DNA from: Gordonia spumicola
Lineage (GTDB): Bacteria > Actinomycetota > Actinomycetes > Mycobacteriales > Mycobacteriaceae
NCBI RefSeq assembly: GCF_009932475.1
Contig: NZ_BJOV01000002.1
Coordinates: 496,001 to 560,000 of the forward strand
Length of the DNA: 64,000 nucleotides
Direction: 5' to 3'
Shown here one piece after another: positions 27,925-36,917 of this stretch. The notes under the pieces were generated by a model, which was not told the DNA's origin, did not search any database, and was given only the letters and a program-made list of their open reading frames with translations. How positions within the stretch are numbered: the stretch's first letter is position 1; the number at the start of each line of letters is the position of its first letter. The position numbers were made by a program, and so were the translations under genes.

Positions 27925-28253
27925 GAAGTCGCGTCTCCCGTGTCGACGGGTTTGCCCGCACCGATCCACGCCACCATGCCGCCGGTGACGACGGTTCCGT
28001 CGATGCCCCTGTTGAGGAGGTACTCCATGATCCGGTACGACCGCCCGCTGGTGCGGCAGACGACGAGCAGGTCGCGATCGAGGTCGATCTCGTCGATGCG
28101 TCCGGGCACCTCGCCGAGTGGGATGTGGACGGCTCCGCGGACGTGCGCCTCATCCCACTCGTAGCCCTCGCGGACGTCGAGCAGGATCCGCGTCGGATCG
28201 TCGGTGAAGTCGTCCGGCAGTTCGGTGACACTCACCGACTCGATGTCGCCCAT
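27921..28253 (-). CDS. Rhodanese-like protein
   Basis: Single-domain sulfurtransferase-like protein of 110 aa. The domain starts with ILLDVREGYEWDEAHVRGAVHIPLGE, cited by its ends LLDVRE and HIPLGE, and has the active-site Cys in VVCRTSGRS, then GGMVAW. It could carry persulfide sulfur or act in redox sensing. ATG at 28253 is used; GTG at 28259 is also possible. First gene of the operon leading to glpQ. The 440 bp upstream contain a cluster of DnaA-box-like sequences. Confidence 0.88.
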   Translation of the reverse strand: MGDIESVSVTELPDDFTDDPTRILLDVREGYEWDEAHVRGAVHIPLGEVPGRIDEIDLDRDLLVVCRTSGRSYRIMEYLLNRGIDGTVVTGGMVAWIGAGKPVDTGDATS

Positions 28254-28268
28254 GCTCACCTGAACCAG

Positions 28269-28585
28269 TTTTCCACACGCTCACCTCGTGCGGCGGACAG
28301 CGCCGTCCGGCGATCACCCCGCAACTATGCAGACCTGCATAGCGATTTCCACAGGCTCGGTGGACAACGTCATTCACAGGGTGTTCGGCATTCACCAACA
28401 GCCCCTGGGCCACTTGTGGACAACCCTGTGGAATTGTGGATAGACCTAGGAAAACAGGGGTGGATCTGTGACAGCCGTCTCGAATTCACGTCAGATTCGG
28501 GCCCGTGGCACGTCGTCGACGACCTACCGACAAGTAGATTTCACCGGGCTGTCCACATCCACACCTGGGGACAACCTGGGGACAA
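28269..28585. other. Cluster of DnaA-box-like 9-mers
   Basis: The non-coding gap 28254-28694 contains one perfect actinobacterial DnaA box, TGTGGACAA at 28415-28423, and five with one mismatch: TTTTCCACA (28269), GGTGGACAA (28359), CTGTCCACA (28549) and two TGGGGACAA in an 11-bp tandem repeat (28566, 28577). TGTGGATAG (28435) and ATTTCCACA (28345) are weaker. The region is less GC-rich than its surroundings. dnaA, dnaN and rpmH are not here, so it is unlikely to be oriC. Confidence 0.65.
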
Positions 28586-28694
28586 CTCGCCGGGCAAAAC
28601 TCTCGACTTCAACTTCAGGCAGGACGATCGAGTTGCCGCCGCACACGCTGCGGGGTGACGACACGTCCCGCGAGTCACGACCTAAGATCAACGG

Positions 28695-29423
28695 GTGCAT
28701 GTCCGCTGGCTGACCGCCTTCCTCGACTTCCCGGCGGCCGACTTCGGCTCCGAAGTGACCTTCTGGCGCGCCATCTCCGGCAGCACCGTGTCGCCGCCGC
28801 GCGGAGCGTCGAAGGAGTTCGCGTCCCTCGACCCGTTCAACGGCGACGCACACCTGCGTGTGCAGCGCATCGGCTCGGGCCCCGGCGGAACGCATCTGGA
28901 CATCTCGGTGGACGATCCGGCCTCCGCGGCGCTCGAAGCGGTGGCGCTCGGCGCGCGCGAACTCGCCGACTACGGGACCCACCGCGTGATGGCGTCGCCC
29001 GCGGGCGGACGGTTCTGCCTCGTCGAATGGACCGGGGAGACCCTCCGCGCCCGCCCCATCCGCTGGCCCGGCGGAACGATCAGCATCGTCGATCAGATCG
29101 ACTACGACGTGCCCACGGCCAAGTTCGACGCCGAGATCGCGTTCTGGTCGGCTCTGACCGGCCAGGACGCGCCCGGCGGACCGGACCGTCGGACGTTGAC
29201 GCGCAACCCGGCCCTGCCGTTGCAGGTGGTCCTCGTCCGGTCCGACGACGAGCACGGCGGCGCGTACATCGACGTGGCCGCGAGCAACCTGGCGGTCGAG
29301 GTGGAACGCCACGAGGACTGGGGCGCGACGGTCGTCGACCGCACCGCCGACCGCGTCGTCATGTCCGACCCGACGGGCAGGCGGTACGTCGTCTCCGCGC
29401 GCAATCCGCGGACCGGGGCCTGA
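28695..29423 (+). CDS. VOC (glyoxalase/bleomycin-resistance fold) family protein, two-domain
   Basis: Protein of 242 aa with two vicinal-oxygen-chelate modules. The first runs from the N terminus (HVRWLTAFLDFPAADFG) to RFCLVEW; the second from IVDQIDYDVPTAKFDAEIAFW to SDPTGRRYVVSARNP. No typical metal triad is convincing. Many actinobacteria have such orphan VOC proteins and the function is unknown. GTG start at 28695; upstream lies the DnaA-box cluster. Confidence 0.78.
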   Translation: MHVRWLTAFLDFPAADFGSEVTFWRAISGSTVSPPRGASKEFASLDPFNGDAHLRVQRIGSGPGGTHLDISVDDPASAALEAVALGARELADYGTHRVMASPAGGRFCLVEWTGETLRARPIRWPGGTISIVDQIDYDVPTAKFDAEIAFWSALTGQDAPGGPDRRTLTRNPALPLQVVLVRSDDEHGGAYIDVAASNLAVEVERHEDWGATVVDRTADRVVMSDPTGRRYVVSARNPRTGA

Positions 29424-29426
29424 CGG

Positions 29427-30488
29427 TCACCCCAGCTCGCCCACCAGCGCGATCTCGCGTTCGACGTCGCCGCGCTCGGCGGGCGTGAGATCGCGGAGGG
29501 CGGTCAGTTCGACGCCGTCCTTCCCCGGCTTCCAGGTGGCGGCGAGTCGGCCGTCGACGAGGACGAACCCGGGAAACTGCCCGTTGGGGGTCCACAGCGC
29601 ACGGTAGTGGTCCGGATCGGCGACCCTGACGCGGTCGGCGTTGGCGACGATCAGATTGTCGTAGGGAGCGACGCAGCGGACCGGCGCGGGTTCGGTGCCC
29701 GCGGCGATCGCCAGCCCGTCGAGGTCGTACAGCGTCTCCCCGTTCGGACCGGTGTAGACGACGAGTTCCCAGTCGGCCTCCATCGACGCCATGAGCGGTC
29801 CGAGACCGGTCAGCCCGGACCAGGTCTGCACGGCGGCGATCGATGCGGGCCCGAAGCCGCGCAGGTAGAGGCGGATCAGGTCTCGACGCGCCTCGTCGCC
29901 GACGACCGCGGGCTCCCCCGGACCGATCCAGTCGTCGAGCAGCGCGTACGTCGGCCCGCCGGACCGCTTCCACAGGCCGCGCGGCGGCGCCTGGACGACG
30001 GGCAGTCGCAGGCGTGCGACGGCGGCCATGTGGGCGGCCGGCTCGTCGGGCCACCGCCGCGCCAACGACGCGCGCAGCGCCGATGCGGCGACCGGGCCGT
30101 CGGCGAGGACTGTCCGCGCGTGGTCGGCGACGTCGGCCGCGGTGACCGCCGACAGCTTGCGGCCGTGATTCGTCTCGACCGCCGCGTCGAGCATCGGCTG
30201 CAGCAGTTCCCGGATCCACCGGGCGTCGAGCCCGTCGGCCAGGAAGACGGTGCCGCGCTGCAGCGTCATCCGGACGAGTTCACGGTCGGTCAGGAGTTCG
30301 TCGACGTCGGCCGGATCGAAGCCCTCGACTCGGCACGCCAGCCCGTAGAACGCGGCCTGCGGGTCCTGCGACTGCAGACCGACGACCCGGTCGACGACGT
30401 CGACGATGTCGTCGTCGACCCGCTCGAGCAGGTGTTGGCGTTCGAGCAGGGTGCGGTTCCACTGCTCGAGCGTGATCTCGTCCGGCAT
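29427..30488 (-). CDS. Winged-helix DNA-binding-domain protein (HTH_42 / YcaQ-like)
   Basis: Protein of 353 aa with the family pattern VVGLQSQDPQAAFYGLACR near residue 40, LMTLQRGT-like LVRMTLQRGTVFLADGLDARW, and C-terminal RCVAPYDNLIVANADRVR. Family members include DNA glycosylases of the AlkX/YcaQ type, but many are uncharacterised. ATG at 30488 is chosen because the open frame upstream is a shadow of msrA. It may be co-transcribed with msrA, 10 bp upstream. Confidence 0.8.
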   Translation of the reverse strand: MPDEITLEQWNRTLLERQHLLERVDDDIVDVVDRVVGLQSQDPQAAFYGLACRVEGFDPADVDELLTDRELVRMTLQRGTVFLADGLDARWIRELLQPMLDAAVETNHGRKLSAVTAADVADHARTVLADGPVAASALRASLARRWPDEPAAHMAAVARLRLPVVQAPPRGLWKRSGGPTYALLDDWIGPGEPAVVGDEARRDLIRLYLRGFGPASIAAVQTWSGLTGLGPLMASMEADWELVVYTGPNGETLYDLDGLAIAAGTEPAPVRCVAPYDNLIVANADRVRVADPDHYRALWTPNGQFPGFVLVDGRLAATWKPGKDGVELTALRDLTPAERGDVEREIALVGELG

Positions 30489-30498
30489 CGGGCGCCGG

Positions 30499-31212
30499 TC
30501 AGGCGGGGAAGGCCAGACCGGTCGAGACGTGGCAGCGATACCCGTTGGGATTCTTGTGCAGGTACTGCTGGTGAAGATCCTCGGCGTAGTAGAAGACACC
30601 GTCGCCCGCGTCGGTCATGGACGCGATCTCCGTGGTGATCGGGCCGTAGCCCGCGTCGGCGAGGGTCGGTCCGTACTTCTCCACCGACGCGACGGCGAGG
30701 TCGAGATCGGCATCGTCGAAGGTGAAGACCGCCGACCGGTACTGGGTGCCGACATCGTTGCCCTGTCGCATCTCCTGTGTCGGATCGTGCGACGTGAAGA
30801 ACAGTTCGATCAGCGTCTTCGACGACGTCTGCACCGGATCGAAGACGACGAGCACCGACTCCGTGTGACCGGTCCGGGCCGTGCAGACCTCCTCGTACGT
30901 CGGGTTCGGCGTGTAGCCGCCCGCGTAGCCGACGGCGGTCGTGTAGACGCCCGGCTGCTGCCAGAAGATCTCTTCGACTCCCCAGAAACAGCCGCCCGCG
31001 ACGACGATCGCGTTCAGATCGGGACCGAACTCGCCGATCCCGGACGGAGCGAAGCCGCCGTCCGGCGACGCCTGCCCGCGCATCGGGCGATGCAGCACGA
31101 TGTTCTCCTCGCGCAGCGGAAGGGGCACGGCGCGACCCGGCAGCGCGTTCTCGCGCGGCACCATCGCGGTCTTGACATTGGACGCGGCGACGAGGCGATC
31201 GAAGAGACTCAT
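30499..31212 (-). CDS. msrA: Peptide-methionine (S)-S-oxide reductase
   Basis: MsrA of 237 aa that repairs oxidised methionine. The active site is GCFWG at residues 74-78, Cys75 being nucleophile; the thioredoxin-fold-independent core GTQYRSAVF and the C-terminal QYLHKNPNGYRCHVSTG with a recycling Cys follow. The 65-residue N-terminal extension is usual in actinobacteria. It is divergent from sodA; both protect against oxidants. Confidence 0.95.
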   Translation of the reverse strand: MSLFDRLVAASNVKTAMVPRENALPGRAVPLPLREENIVLHRPMRGQASPDGGFAPSGIGEFGPDLNAIVVAGGCFWGVEEIFWQQPGVYTTAVGYAGGYTPNPTYEEVCTARTGHTESVLVVFDPVQTSSKTLIELFFTSHDPTQEMRQGNDVGTQYRSAVFTFDDADLDLAVASVEKYGPTLADAGYGPITTEIASMTDAGDGVFYYAEDLHQQYLHKNPNGYRCHVSTGLAFPA

Positions 31213-31356
31213 GCCACCAGGCTACGGCGGATCCGTCGACCGGCGGCGGCGGGAACACGGCGATGAGCTGATCTGTTGCAATAAGTACCGCTCTGCGGAA
31301 ATGTTGTTCATTGGACCCAGTACGGATCTTTCGCGAAAATCTTTGAGAGGAACATC

Positions 31357-31986
31357 GTGGCTGACTACACCCTGCCCGAACTCGACTACGACTACGGCGC
31401 CCTTGAGCCGCACATCTCCGGCAAGATCATGGAGCTGCACCACAGCAAGCATCACGCGACCTACGTCGCGGGCGCCAACACCGCCCTCGCCAAGCTGGCC
31501 GAGGCACGCGAAGACGGAACCATCGCGACCAAGGTGTACGGCCTCTCGGCCAACCTGGGCTTCCACCTCGGCGGCCACACCAACCACTCGATTTTCTGGA
31601 AGAACCTGTCGCCCAACGGCGGCGGCGAGCCCACCGGCGACCTCGCCGAGCAGATCGGCATCGACTTCGGCGGCTTCGAGCAGTTCAAGGCCCACTTCAC
31701 CGGCGCTGCCACCACCCTGCAGGGTTCGGGTTGGGCCATCCTTGGCTACGACACCATCGGTCAGCGTCTGGTCATCGAGCAGCTCACCGACCAGAGCGGC
31801 AACACCTCCGCCGCCCTGATCCCGGTCGTCATGCTCGACATGTGGGAGCACGCCTTCTACCTCGACTACCAGAACGTGAAGCCCGACTACGTCAAGGCGT
31901 GGTGGAACATCGTCAACTGGGACGACGCCTCGGAGCGGCTCGCCCGCGCCAAGACCCAGGGCTCGGGACTCATCGTCCCCGCCTGA
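31357..31986 (+). CDS. sodA: Superoxide dismutase (Fe/Mn)
   Basis: Enzyme of 209 aa that converts superoxide to peroxide and oxygen. Metal ligands are recognised in ELHHSKHHATYV, GHTNHSIFW and DMWEHAFYLDYQN. GTG at 31357 has GAGAGG seven bases upstream. No Sec signal; the mycobacterial homologue Rv3846 leaves the cell by another route. Metal preference (Fe or Mn) cannot be fixed from sequence alone. Confidence 0.96.
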   Translation: MADYTLPELDYDYGALEPHISGKIMELHHSKHHATYVAGANTALAKLAEAREDGTIATKVYGLSANLGFHLGGHTNHSIFWKNLSPNGGGEPTGDLAEQIGIDFGGFEQFKAHFTGAATTLQGSGWAILGYDTIGQRLVIEQLTDQSGNTSAALIPVVMLDMWEHAFYLDYQNVKPDYVKAWWNIVNWDDASERLARAKTQGSGLIVPA

Positions 31987-32000
31987 CCTCTCGCACGCGA

Positions 32001-32035
32001 AACGGCGGTCGTCCCCACTCGGGGCGGCCGCCGTT
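32001..32035. terminator. Bidirectional terminator hairpin
   Basis: Arms AACGGCGG (32001-32008) and CCGCCGTT (32028-32035), extended inward by CG and CCCC/GGGG pairs around ACTC. It lies between convergent sodA and the RibD-like gene and is followed by CTCGTCTC on the plus strand. Confidence 0.78.
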
Positions 32036-32056
32036 CTCGTCTCCGTACGAGTCGTG

Positions 32057-32599
32057 TCAGCGCGGTCCGACGACGCGGTAGCGCGCGATGACGAAGGCCT
32101 TGTTCTGCACGGTCTCGAGGAGCTCGAAGTCCCAGGCGCGGGGGAAGAGGGGTCGGCCGGATCCGACGGTGGCGGGCGCGAATGACACGAGCATCTCGTC
32201 GAGCATGTCGGATTCGGCGAATTGGGCTGCGAGATCACCGCCGCCGACCACCCACACCCCCTTGTCGCCCGCCGCGGCTTCCACCGCGGCGCGATGATCG
32301 GACGGCGGACCGGCGACCACCGTGACCGTCGGATGGACGGGCGTCACGTCGCGGTGAGTGAACAGGAACGTCGGATGGTCGGGATACGGCCACTCCTCAC
32401 CGCTTGCGGTGATGTGGTCGACCAGCCACTGATAGGTGGTGAAGCCCATCGCGATGGCCCCGGTCGCCGCCATGAGGTCGGCGATGCTGTGCGGCCCGTC
32501 CTCATCGATCGGCTGGGTGAGGAGCCAGTCGAGGGAGTCGTTCTCGTCGGCGAGGAAGCCGTCGAGGGTGGACGCGGTGTAGAAGATGTAGCCGGTCAT
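32057..32599 (-). CDS. Dihydrofolate reductase / RibD C-terminal-domain family protein
   Basis: Protein of 180 aa with the fold of RibD reductase. It opens IFYTASTLDGFLADENDSLDWL (cited by its ends) and has the nucleotide-binding WVVGGGDLAAQF and the family's RPLFPRAWDFELLE. Members of this subgroup occur widely in soil bacteria, without an assigned substrate, and are not the main folate enzyme. ATG at 32599 fits the family start. Confidence 0.85.
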   Translation of the reverse strand: MTGYIFYTASTLDGFLADENDSLDWLLTQPIDEDGPHSIADLMAATGAIAMGFTTYQWLVDHITASGEEWPYPDHPTFLFTHRDVTPVHPTVTVVAGPPSDHRAAVEAAAGDKGVWVVGGGDLAAQFAESDMLDEMLVSFAPATVGSGRPLFPRAWDFELLETVQNKAFVIARYRVVGPR

Positions 32600-32651
32600 C
32601 GGGTTGTCCCCTCGTCGAAGGTCGTCGGCGGCCGGTGAGCCCCGGGAGCGA

Positions 32652-33140
32652 TCAGCGTCCATTCTGCCGGGACTGGCCGTCGCCCCGGCCGACGATCTCG
32701 GGATAGAACCGCACGGTCAGCCAGATCCACACCATCTGGCAGGCGAACGAACCGCTGATGCCGAGGAGGATCGTCGTTCGCGCCAGCACGTCCGGCAGCC
32801 CGCCGGACGCGACCGCCGCGTACACGCCGAGCGGCACCACGTCGATCACCGCGGCCGCCACGATGAAGGCCGCGATCATCCGCCGACGTTCGGGCCCGGT
32901 CGGCAGTCGACCTGTCGTCGAGACGAAGCGATCGACCGAGTGAGCGGCGGCGATGATGGCTGCGAGGAGGCCGCCGAGCCCGGCGAGCGGCCAGAACACG
33001 GCCCAACTGATGGTGAGGAAGACGCACGACAGGACCGCGGAGGCGATCAGATAGCGGACGACGTACGGGCGAAGGCTCACGTCGACCGACTCCTGCGCGC
33101 CGCTGCGTCGCGCCGGTTCCGTCTCGCGAAGCACGTGCAC
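32652..33140 (-). CDS. Small membrane protein, four predicted helices
   Basis: About 162 aa from GTG at 33140; upstream starts are possible. Four hydrophobic segments alternate with short loops; the loop VDRFVSTTGRLPTGPERRRM resembles the ABZJ_00895 family, but I am not sure. No function can be given. The neighbours are a RibD-like gene and an ECF transporter. Confidence 0.62.
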   Translation of the reverse strand: MHVLRETEPARRSGAQESVDVSLRPYVVRYLIASAVLSCVFLTISWAVFWPLAGLGGLLAAIIAAAHSVDRFVSTTGRLPTGPERRRMIAAFIVAAAVIDVVPLGVYAAVASGGLPDVLARTTILLGISGSFACQMVWIWLTVRFYPEIVGRGDGQSRQNGR

Positions 33141-33257
33141 AGTCCCATCGTCGTCTGCGGGGGCCGTCGACTTCGCAACTATCGCGAATGCCCCTGGAGG
33201 AATCAGACTAACGGACCATCCCCGACCACCGCAGCACACCGGCCGCAAATGGCGGGC

Positions 33258-34007
33258 CTACAACCAGACGATGCCCGCCGCCGCGGCGCCCGCCGACACG
33301 ATCAGAAAGACCACGAGAACGATCACGTCCAGCCTGCGGGGTGCGGATCGATACGCGGTGAGACGCCCGGTGCCGCCGCGTGCGGTGATCGCCTCCGACA
33401 TCTCGGCGCTGCGCCTCATCGCCGACGACATCGCCGCCACGATGATGTCGAGGATCGACGGCTCGGCGGACGGGTGGCCGGACGACGCGCTCGACTTGGG
33501 GCGCAGCCGGTGCGAGGCCCACAGCAGGCGCATCTCCTCCAGCAGCAGCGGCAGGCCGCGCAGGGTCAACGCGATGGTCACCGCCCACTCGTCGACGGGC
33601 AGTCGCAGCAGCTTGAGCGGCCGCATCAGGACGGCGAGAGCCGGGGCGAGTTCGGCGACGGGCGTCGTCCACACGACGAGCACCGACATCGCGAGGACGA
33701 CGAGTCCGAGCAGGACCGCCCGCAGTGCGGTGAGTCCCCCGTCGCTGCCCCGCGCGATCCACGACCAGGCGACGCCGACGCCCATCACGGCCCAGAACCA
33801 CCACGGGGGACGCGGCAGCGCACCGACGGGGATCCCCGCGAGCAGCGCGAACACGATCAGGCAGGCGGCGACGTAGCCCAGGGCGGGCCACGACGGGAGG
33901 ATCCACGTCATCAGGCCGAGGACCAAGATGATGATCAGCTTGGTCCCGGCCCACAGGCGGTGGACCGGGGAGTCGCCGGGGATCTGACGCAGCATCGGCA
34001 TCTGCAT
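33258..34007 (-). CDS. ECF transporter T component (EcfT)
   Basis: Membrane scaffold of 249 aa for an energy-coupling-factor vitamin transporter. It starts SPVHRLWAGTKLIIILVLG, the typical N-terminal motif, and has the coupling-helix signatures with Ala-Arg-Gly: SEAITARGG and, earlier, ALTLRGLPLLLEEM. ATG at 34007 is one base after the stop of the ATPase gene, so they are translated together. Equivalent to Rv2325c. Confidence 0.88.
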   Translation of the reverse strand: MQMPMLRQIPGDSPVHRLWAGTKLIIILVLGLMTWILPSWPALGYVAACLIVFALLAGIPVGALPRPPWWFWAVMGVGVAWSWIARGSDGGLTALRAVLLGLVVLAMSVLVVWTTPVAELAPALAVLMRPLKLLRLPVDEWAVTIALTLRGLPLLLEEMRLLWASHRLRPKSSASSGHPSAEPSILDIIVAAMSSAMRRSAEMSEAITARGGTGRLTAYRSAPRRLDVIVLVVFLIVSAGAAAAGIVWL

Positions 34008-34008
34008 G

Positions 34009-36033
34009 TCAGGCACCGCCTTCCAGGACGCCCGCGACGAGTTCGACACGGCGGTTGCACACCCGATCCAGGGATTCGAGGTCGTGCGAGATGATCACGA
34101 TGGTGGCGCCGTCGTCGCGCAGCCTGGCGAGGACGCCCAGCACCTCTTCTCGAGCCTGCGGGTCGAGCCCCGCGAGCGGTTCGTCGAGCACCAGCACCTC
34201 GGGGTCGGACGCGATGAGCGATGCGAGGACCACCCTGCGCATCTGGCCGCCGGACAGGGAGTCGACTCGTTTGGCGGCGAACTCCCGCGGCAGCGCGACG
34301 AGGTCGAGGACTCGGCCGACCTCGCTGGTGCCGACGCTCTCGCCGCCGACGGCCATGATCTCGTCGCCGACGGTCACCTTCTGCAACTGCAGTCGAGCGT
34401 GCTGGAAACCGAGTCCGACGCTGCCGATGTTCTCCGCGACGGGGTCGCCGCCGATCCGCACCTCGCCGCCGGTCGGCTTGGTGAGTCCGGCGAGGATCCA
34501 CGCCAACGTCGACTTGCCCGAGCCGTTGCCGCCGACGATCAGGACACCGTCGCCGCGGTCGACGCGCAGGCTCACCTCGTGCAGTGCGGTCACCTCCCAC
34601 GGCGATCCCTGCAGGTAGGTGTGCCGCACTCCGTCGACGACGAGGAGAGGGTCGCCGTCGTGATGGTTCGAGTTCAGCGCCGGAGCCGACTTCTCGGGTC
34701 GCATCCACTCCGGATGGTGATCGACGATCCGGCCGTCGGTGAGATGGATGATGCGGTCGGCGGCGCGCGCCTCGGAGTCGCGGTGGGTGATCAGCACGAC
34801 GGTGATGCCGTGGCGTCGCGGCAAGTCGGCGAGGATACCGATCAGTTCCTCGCGTCCCTGCGGATCGACCATCGACGTCACCTCGTCGGCGATCACCAGA
34901 CGGGGACCGCGCGCCAGTGCCGCGGCGACGGCGAGTCGCTGCTGCTGGCCGCCGGACAGGTCGGACGTGTCGCGGTCGCCGAGCCCGGCGAGGCCGACCT
35001 CCGCGAGCAGACCGTCGACGTCGACGGCCTGGTCGTCCGGCAGTCCCCACACGAGGTCGTCGGCCACGCGTGAGCCGAGCATCTGCGCTTCCGGACGTTG
35101 GAGGACGAGTGCCGTCCCGCCGCGCCGTCCGAGGCCGGGGGCCCCGGGCCGGTCGATGATGCCGATCGCGGGTTCCACGCCCGCGAGGATCTTGGACAGC
35201 GTCGACTTGCCGGAGCCGTTGGCTCCGACGATCGCGACGAACTCGCCACGGTGGAGTTCCAGGTCGATGCCGGTCAGGACGTCGCGGGTGGTTCCGGGGT
35301 AGCGGTATCCGACGCCGACAGCGCGCAGCGGCAGCGGGTCGGGGTCGACGTCGCCGATCACGTGAGCTGCTTCGAGGGTGTCGTCGAGCTTGACGTCGGC
35401 GAGCCGGTCGAGGATCTTGCCGAGGAACCAGCCCGCGACGACGAGCGTCAGGAACGTCCCGATGGTCCCCGGAACCCACAGCCACAGCCACCAGTTGTCG
35501 ACGACGTTGCCGGAGAAGCGTTCGACGGCGTCGCCCGCACCGGTCAGTCTGACTCCGCGCAGCACTTTCGCCAGGCCGGTCAGGATGTTGTCGAACACTT
35601 CGAGGCCGAGCGTGCGCAGCGGTTTCAGCACCCACATCAGCAGGACGGTGATCCCGGCGATGGCGGGCGCGACGATCACGGACAGCGCCGCGAGGACGGC
35701 CGTTCCGCCGCCACGGCGTCGGACTTCGCCGACGATGCCGCCGATGACCGCGGTCATCGCGACGCCGAACGCCGTGCCGAGTCCCGCGACCGCGAAGGTC
35801 ACGGCGACGGTCGTCACGATCGCCGCGATCACCGCCCGCGGACGGGTGCGGGCCGCGAGCAGTGCGATCGGCACGGGTGTCACGAAGCCGAGCGCGGCGG
35901 CCATCGGGACGACGGCGACGATCACGGCGGGCACCACGGTGAGGCCGCTGAAGATCGCGATGGACGCGATCTCGATCGGTTTGAGCGGCCCGGTGACGGC
36001 GCGACGGTCGTCGACTGCTGGTGGGGAGATCAC
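34009..36033 (-). CDS. ECF transporter fusion: membrane domain plus two ATPases
   Basis: Protein of 674 aa. Residues 1-220 are an S-component-like membrane region with about six helices. Two ABC modules follow: the first has Walker A GANGSGKST, LSGGQ in DLSGGQQQR and Walker B LVIADE; the second has GGNGSGKST, SLSGGQMRR and VLVLDE. Such proteins combine the EcfA1/EcfA2 ATPases in one chain, as Rv2326c does in mycobacteria. With the EcfT downstream it forms a complete importer, probably for a vitamin. Ligand unknown; no riboswitch seen upstream. Confidence 0.9.
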   Translation of the reverse strand: MISPPAVDDRRAVTGPLKPIEIASIAIFSGLTVVPAVIVAVVPMAAALGFVTPVPIALLAARTRPRAVIAAIVTTVAVTFAVAGLGTAFGVAMTAVIGGIVGEVRRRGGGTAVLAALSVIVAPAIAGITVLLMWVLKPLRTLGLEVFDNILTGLAKVLRGVRLTGAGDAVERFSGNVVDNWWLWLWVPGTIGTFLTLVVAGWFLGKILDRLADVKLDDTLEAAHVIGDVDPDPLPLRAVGVGYRYPGTTRDVLTGIDLELHRGEFVAIVGANGSGKSTLSKILAGVEPAIGIIDRPGAPGLGRRGGTALVLQRPEAQMLGSRVADDLVWGLPDDQAVDVDGLLAEVGLAGLGDRDTSDLSGGQQQRLAVAAALARGPRLVIADEVTSMVDPQGREELIGILADLPRRHGITVVLITHRDSEARAADRIIHLTDGRIVDHHPEWMRPEKSAPALNSNHHDGDPLLVVDGVRHTYLQGSPWEVTALHEVSLRVDRGDGVLIVGGNGSGKSTLAWILAGLTKPTGGEVRIGGDPVAENIGSVGLGFQHARLQLQKVTVGDEIMAVGGESVGTSEVGRVLDLVALPREFAAKRVDSLSGGQMRRVVLASLIASDPEVLVLDEPLAGLDPQAREEVLGVLARLRDDGATIVIISHDLESLDRVCNRRVELVAGVLEGGA

Positions 36034-36134
36034 CGCCCCATTGTGCCTGGACCGGATTTGCGGGTACCCGAACAGTCCATTCCGGGCCCCCGACCTGCGG
36101 TTCTCCGGGCCGTCCGGACAGTTGAATGTGGGAT

Positions 36135-36153
36135 GCAGGTCACCCTAACCTTG
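36135..36153. promoter_or_regulatory. Candidate metal-regulator (IdeR/MntR-like) box
   Basis: GCAGGTCACCCTAACCTTG matches the 19-bp IdeR consensus TTAGGTTAGSCTAACCTAA at about 13 positions and ends four bases before the GDT1 ATG. No Shine-Dalgarno sequence fits between, so the mRNA may be leaderless. The downstream gene is a predicted divalent-cation transporter, which makes metal control plausible. Confidence 0.45.
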
Positions 36154-36157
36154 CCTC

Positions 36158-36883
36158 ATGATCGCTGCCCTGGCGTTGAGTTTCGCCGTCATCTTCGTCG
36201 CCGAACTGGGAGACAAGTCCCAGCTCATGGCGATGACGTTCGCCCTGCGGTACCGCTGGTGGGTGGTCTTGTCGGCGATCCTGACGGCGACGACCCTCGT
36301 GCACGCGGCATCGGTGTTCCTCGGGCACTTCCTCGGACTGTCGATCCCGACGGAGTTCATGTCGATCGTCGGCGGCCTGTCGATGCTGGTGTTCGGCCTG
36401 TGGACCGTCCGCGGCGACGAGTTGGACGACGACGAGTCGTCGAAGGCCGGCCGCGTGGGGCGATCGGTTTTCTTCGCCGTCATGTCGTCGTTCCTGTTGG
36501 CCGAACTCGGCGACAAGACGATGCTCGCGACGATCGCGCTGGCCGCCGATCACGACTGGCTAGGGGTGTGGATCGGCTCGACCATCGGCATGGTCGCGGC
36601 CGACGCGCTCGCGATCGTCGTCGGACGTGTCCTCGGTCGTCATCTTCCCGAGCGGACCATCGCGCTCGGCGCCGCCGTGCTGTTCTTCGCGTTCGCGATC
36701 TGGCTGATCGTCGAAGGCCTCATCGGCGCGTCTGCGCTGGTCGTGGTCCTGACTCTCGTCGCAGCGGCGGTCATCACGGCAGTGGGTGTCGCGTGGATCG
36801 TCGCGACCAACAGACGTCGTGCCGCCGAGGCCCTCGCCGAGGATCCGCTCCCCTCGACTGCACCCGCTCCCTTCCCGAAGTGA
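36158..36883 (+). CDS. GDT1/TMEM165-family cation (Mn) transporter
   Basis: Membrane protein of 241 aa with two copies of the family motif E-x-G-D-K-(S/T): AELGDKSQ near residue 15 and AELGDKTM near 113. Six or seven helices; a cytoplasmic acidic loop DELDDDESSK lies between the repeats. Bacterial members such as MneA export manganese; calcium is an alternative. A metal-box-like sequence covers the start region. Confidence 0.88.
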   Translation: MIAALALSFAVIFVAELGDKSQLMAMTFALRYRWWVVLSAILTATTLVHAASVFLGHFLGLSIPTEFMSIVGGLSMLVFGLWTVRGDELDDDESSKAGRVGRSVFFAVMSSFLLAELGDKTMLATIALAADHDWLGVWIGSTIGMVAADALAIVVGRVLGRHLPERTIALGAAVLFFAFAIWLIVEGLIGASALVVVLTLVAAAVITAVGVAWIVATNRRRAAEALAEDPLPSTAPAPFPK

Positions 36884-36917
36884 GCGGGTGTCGACGACGG
36901 GAGCGGGTACCGAAACG

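Noticed and set aside
28269..28585. DnaA-box cluster as the chromosomal origin oriC
   Set aside because: No dnaA, dnaN, recF or rpmH gene is near. The gene order here corresponds to the Rv3841-Rv3846 region, which is some distance from the origin in mycobacteria.
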